In this document: positions 61,612 to 64,000 of the stretch, in pieces
Numbering within the stretch: the stretch's first letter is position 1
How the letters are laid out: each line of letters starts with the position of its first letter
Origin: Edaphovirga cremea
GTDB lineage: Bacteria; Pseudomonadota; Gammaproteobacteria; Enterobacterales; Enterobacteriaceae
Length of the DNA stretch: 64,000 nucleotides
NCBI RefSeq assembly: GCF_003332275.1
Contig: NZ_QOVA01000018.1
Coordinates: 16,635-80,634, forward strand
Direction of reading: 5' to 3'
The notes under the pieces: model-generated
Seen by the model: only the letters and a program-made list of their open reading frames with translations
What the model was told of the DNA's origin: nothing
Database searches by the model: none
Translations under genes and position numbers: made by a program

Positions 61612-62271
61612 ATGAGCACTGAATGCACGACGTCAGCCCGTAAAAGTCGCGGACGCCCAAAACAATTTGATCGCGAAGCTGCATTGAGCAAGGCGTTAAA
61701 TTTATTCTGGCGACATGGTTATGAAGCCACCTCGCTGGCCGATCTGGTGGAAGCCACAGGCGCCAAGGCACCGACGCTGTATGCCGAATTTGGTAATAAA
61801 GAGGGGATTTTTCGTGCGTCAGTTGAGCACTACCTGAGCGCCTTTGCTGAACACAGTTTTGTCGCGTTGCGGCAGACTGACTTGTCGGTGGCACAGGCCA
61901 TTGAACAATATCTGCGTTCATCGGCCGATCTTTTCACCGACTGTTCAACGCCGTCTGGGTGTTTCATGGTCTGTACGTCGTCCGCGCTGTCTTCGTCTTC
62001 AGAAGATATCGCCAATATGCTGCGCTCCCGCCATCACCTGCAGGAAAGTACGCTGCGCGATTATTTCGAACAGCGTAAACAGCAGGGTGAGATGGAGGCG
62101 TTCACCAATAGTGCGTTGCTGGCAAAATATCTGGTTTGCACCGTGCAGGGCATGTCGGTTCAGGCGCGCGATGGCGCAACGCGGCAAGATCTCCAGTTGT
62201 TGGTGGACGTTGTGATGCGGTTGTGGCCGCAGTTGAGCCGGATTGGCAGCAACCAGACTGCAGCGGAATAA
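61612..62271 (+). CDS. TetR/AcrR-family repressor
   Basis: DNA-binding regulator, 219 residues from the ATG at 61612 (MSTECTTSARKSRGRPKQFD), preceded by AGAGAGGG; a longer frame starting 61537 overlaps the operator. The TetR helix-turn-helix is at about residues 20-65: ALSKALNLFWRHGYEATSLADLVEATGAKAPTLYAEFGNK. The C-terminal ligand domain includes SSADLFTDCSTPSGCFMVCT, with several cysteines that might make it redox-sensitive. Divergent from BhsA-like gene 2; the TTAACGAT repeats are its likely operators. Ligand unknown. Confidence 0.88.
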   Translation: MSTECTTSARKSRGRPKQFDREAALSKALNLFWRHGYEATSLADLVEATGAKAPTLYAEFGNKEGIFRASVEHYLSAFAEHSFVALRQTDLSVAQAIEQYLRSSADLFTDCSTPSGCFMVCTSSALSSSSEDIANMLRSRHHLQESTLRDYFEQRKQQGEMEAFTNSALLAKYLVCTVQGMSVQARDGATRQDLQLLVDVVMRLWPQLSRIGSNQTAAE

Positions 62272-62288
62272 TACAGGCATGAGACATT

Positions 62289-62315
62289 GCGGCGCAGGCA
62301 CTACCTTTGCGCCGC
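62289..62315 (+). terminator. Hairpin after the tetR gene
   Basis: GCGGCGCA (62289-62296), 11-base loop, TGCGCCGC (62308-62315), 18 bp past the tetR stop. No strong T-run follows (ATCATTCAATG). The remaining 62316-62584 stretch contains no gene I can support. Confidence 0.5.
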
Positions 62316-62584
62316 ATCATTCAATGTAAATGCGGCGAGTTTAGCCGGAAAATCTGCACGACGAAAAACCCCCGCTGTTGCTGTTATTCGCGGCTGACGA
62401 TCGATGTGTTGATCCCGACGTGCGGTGCTCGCGCAAATCGTGCGTAATAGAATAAAAGTGCTGAAAAAATAGTCAGTTTCACCACGTTTGGCACACTTTT
62501 TGGGACTTTTGCCCATGCTTTTGTCTGCGATCACGTTCTACACTTTAAAGATAAGCAGGAAAAACACGGAATTATCGAGGTCAT

Positions 62585-63691
62585 ATGCGCCAGCCCGAAC
62601 TGATCGCTGAAGTCAGTAATGATAAAAAGACATTGACCGCCGTTGTCGAGCAAGACGATCGCGTGGTCTATTTTTATATCTATTCCACAGTAGAATTTCG
62701 CGAGCGGTTCCCGATGATGCGCGCCTGTTGGGTGCGCAATCTTTCTCCCGCCCCGCTGCAAGAAGATCGTCAGGCGATGGAACAGGGTCTTGCGCCAATG
62801 CTGGCAGCCCCTTTTTGCCGTAATCTGGAAGGCGAAGCGCCTTTGCAGGCCGCCAACGTATTGATTATCTGGAACGAAAGTGATGACGGTGCCGCACTTT
62901 GGTATCAGGGGCTTTTGCTGGCGGTAATTCCAGGCTGGAGCCTGTATATCGACCATCAGGTGGGCTATGCCGCCGGTTGCATCAAAGACAATGGCGCGAT
63001 TTTTCCGCTCGGTTCAGCCTCCACCAATACGCAATATGCCCGTGCCGAGCAAACGCGGCATTTCTGGCGCGAGTGGCAGAGTGAGGATCACAATCCGTGG
63101 CCGAAAATCCAGGCTGATTTCTTGCAGTGCTATGAGCAGCGTTTTGGTCCCTCGGTGAAATATTACGCCATCGATCAGGGCACCTGGCCACCGATGGCGA
63201 TTTCCCAGCATGAACACAATGGGGTCTATTACTTCCTGACGTTGGGCGTCAGTATCCGCCCAATGCCGTGGGTGGAAATCATGTTCAATGACGATGCTGG
63301 TGACTATCGCCGCATGGAGATGGCGTTTGCGGTAGAGGCGCAGTACGTCACGGAAGATAATGCGGTGCAGATGGCCAGCGCGCTATCTGGTTTCGCGCAA
63401 TTACCGTGGAATAAACTCAGTTGGCTCGGGGAAGGACACACGCTCGAATCGCCTATGGCCCCGCAAGGCTATGAAGGTTTCGTGTTGTCATCGGCACTTT
63501 GTTCGCCTTCGAGCAAAGTCGATATGCCAACGATCTATGACGATAAGGTCAATCTTTACTGGGCAACGCCGGTATTTACCAGCGAACGGGAATTCGCTCA
63601 CAGCATGCCCAATGGTGGCTATGAGTTGGTGGCAAAACTGATTGCGCAGGGCAACAATCATGTGTTTGTGCCGCGTGAAGCGGTGTGTTGA
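62585..63691 (+). CDS. Suppressor-of-fused (SUFU) domain protein
   Basis: 368-residue cytoplasmic protein starting MRQPELIAEVSNDKKTLTAV; function unknown. The C-terminal half resembles the SUFU domain: WLGEGHTLESPMAPQGYEGF, followed by VNLYWATPVFTSEREFAHSM with a terminal YELVAKL. In SUFU this conserved end follows the same order. The N-terminal ~170 residues (many Trp, WNESDDGAALWYQGLLLAVI) look like a separate alpha/beta module. The ATG has GAGGT upstream. SUFU domains in bacteria are often immunity proteins of polymorphic toxin systems, but no toxin gene is visible here. Confidence 0.65.
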   Translation: MRQPELIAEVSNDKKTLTAVVEQDDRVVYFYIYSTVEFRERFPMMRACWVRNLSPAPLQEDRQAMEQGLAPMLAAPFCRNLEGEAPLQAANVLIIWNESDDGAALWYQGLLLAVIPGWSLYIDHQVGYAAGCIKDNGAIFPLGSASTNTQYARAEQTRHFWREWQSEDHNPWPKIQADFLQCYEQRFGPSVKYYAIDQGTWPPMAISQHEHNGVYYFLTLGVSIRPMPWVEIMFNDDAGDYRRMEMAFAVEAQYVTEDNAVQMASALSGFAQLPWNKLSWLGEGHTLESPMAPQGYEGFVLSSALCSPSSKVDMPTIYDDKVNLYWATPVFTSEREFAHSMPNGGYELVAKLIAQGNNHVFVPREAVC

Positions 63692-63732
63692 TATAAAATT
63701 GATATTTCTGGTTTTAAAAACAGGTTCGAAGT

Positions 63733-63791
63733 AGGTTTCGGTTGATATAAATGTATTTTTCTACTTGAGCCTCGAAGCCTCAACCGACAAA
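63733..63791. repeat. 59-bp direct repeat, copy 1
   Basis: The 59 bp starting AGGTTTCGGTTGATATAAAT at 63733 recur exactly at 63942-64000, 209 bp downstream. Each copy has TCGGTTGA near its start and TCAACCGA near its end, so it could fold into a hairpin. Right after copy 1, AAAGGGTCG and CGACCCTTT form a further stem (63789-63816). Confidence 0.85.
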
Positions 63792-63941
63792 GGGTCGCCA
63801 GTCGCCGCGACCCTTTGAACCCGGGCTTTTTCGCGGCACTCCTCGCCGGCTGCGCCGGTCCCTTCCCTCATCACTCCGGCGGACGGGTCGGCTTTAGGTT
63901 CGGGTCATGCGTGAACTATTGTTTAAAAGCAGGCTTGGAGC

Positions 63942-64000
63942 AGGTTTCGGTTGATATAAATGTATTTTTCTACTTGAGCCTCGAAGCCTCAACCGACAAA
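63942..64000. repeat. 59-bp direct repeat, copy 2 (reaches window end)
   Basis: Exact second copy of the 63733-63791 repeat, ending at the last base. The array may continue beyond the window. The 150-bp interval between copies is GC-rich and contains no gene I can support. Confidence 0.85.

Noticed and set aside
63733..64000. 59-bp repeats as prophage attachment sites
   Set aside because: Only 150 bp lie between them, with no integrase or phage gene.

Overview
The window is chromosomal DNA of a member of the Enterobacterales. The evidence is the core block nrdA (partial) - ubiG - gyrA - rcsC - rcsB/rcsD, a micF-ompC pair with its OmpR boxes, and close family matches to the E. coli proteins recalled from memory. 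GC content is moderate. The genus cannot be fixed from sequence alone; a Yersiniaceae- or Pectobacteriaceae-like host is a guess.

Layout. 1-12.5 kb is conserved core: ribonucleotide reductase, ubiquinone methyltransferase, gyrase A and the Rcs phosphorelay. 12.5-49.7 kb is accessory DNA separating rcsD from micF-ompC, which are adjacent in E. coli. It holds an MFS transporter, a 5,879-residue BapA-type adhesin (14.5-32.1 kb) with its TolC-like, ABC and HlyD-like type I secretion genes, an EamA transporter, a YaaI homologue, an AT-rich pair of unknown genes (39.1-40.0 kb), an aga-type PTS/catabolic operon for amino-galactose sugars (40.1-46.8 kb) and a DUF4034/Sel1-like protein. 49.7-51.3 kb is micF-ompC. 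51.4-55.3 kb holds a MarA/SoxS-size AraC regulator, an 18-bp tandem repeat, a small acidic protein, an aldehyde dehydrogenase and ddlA. 55.4-60.5 kb is an AT-richer catabolic module: a LysR regulator divergent from a ureohydrolase, an aspartase/fumarase-family lyase and a Dcu-type dicarboxylate carrier. 60.6-64 kb holds two BhsA/McbA-like small exported proteins, a TetR regulator, a SUFU-domain protein and a 59-bp direct repeat reaching the window end.

How the genes work together. The adhesin and its three-component exporter form one surface-adhesion system. The aga block takes up and phosphorylates the sugar (EIIA-D), deaminates/isomerises it (AgaS) and cleaves tagatose-1,6-bisphosphate (KbaZ with a GatY-type aldolase) under AgaR, but has no AgaA deacetylase. 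The 56-60 kb module reads as hydrolysis of an amidino or formimino compound, C-N lyase action and C4-dicarboxylate exchange; its substrate is unknown.

Most interesting items: the ureohydrolase-lyase-Dcu module with altered lyase active-site positions; the unknown 230-aa/62-aa pair that looks like a membrane-active effector with a small membrane partner; seven exact 1,212-bp super-repeats in the adhesin, two sharing 925 identical bases; a micF gene carried with ompC beyond a 37-kb insertion; and a duplicated operator/promoter region in front of the BhsA-like genes and the TetR gene.
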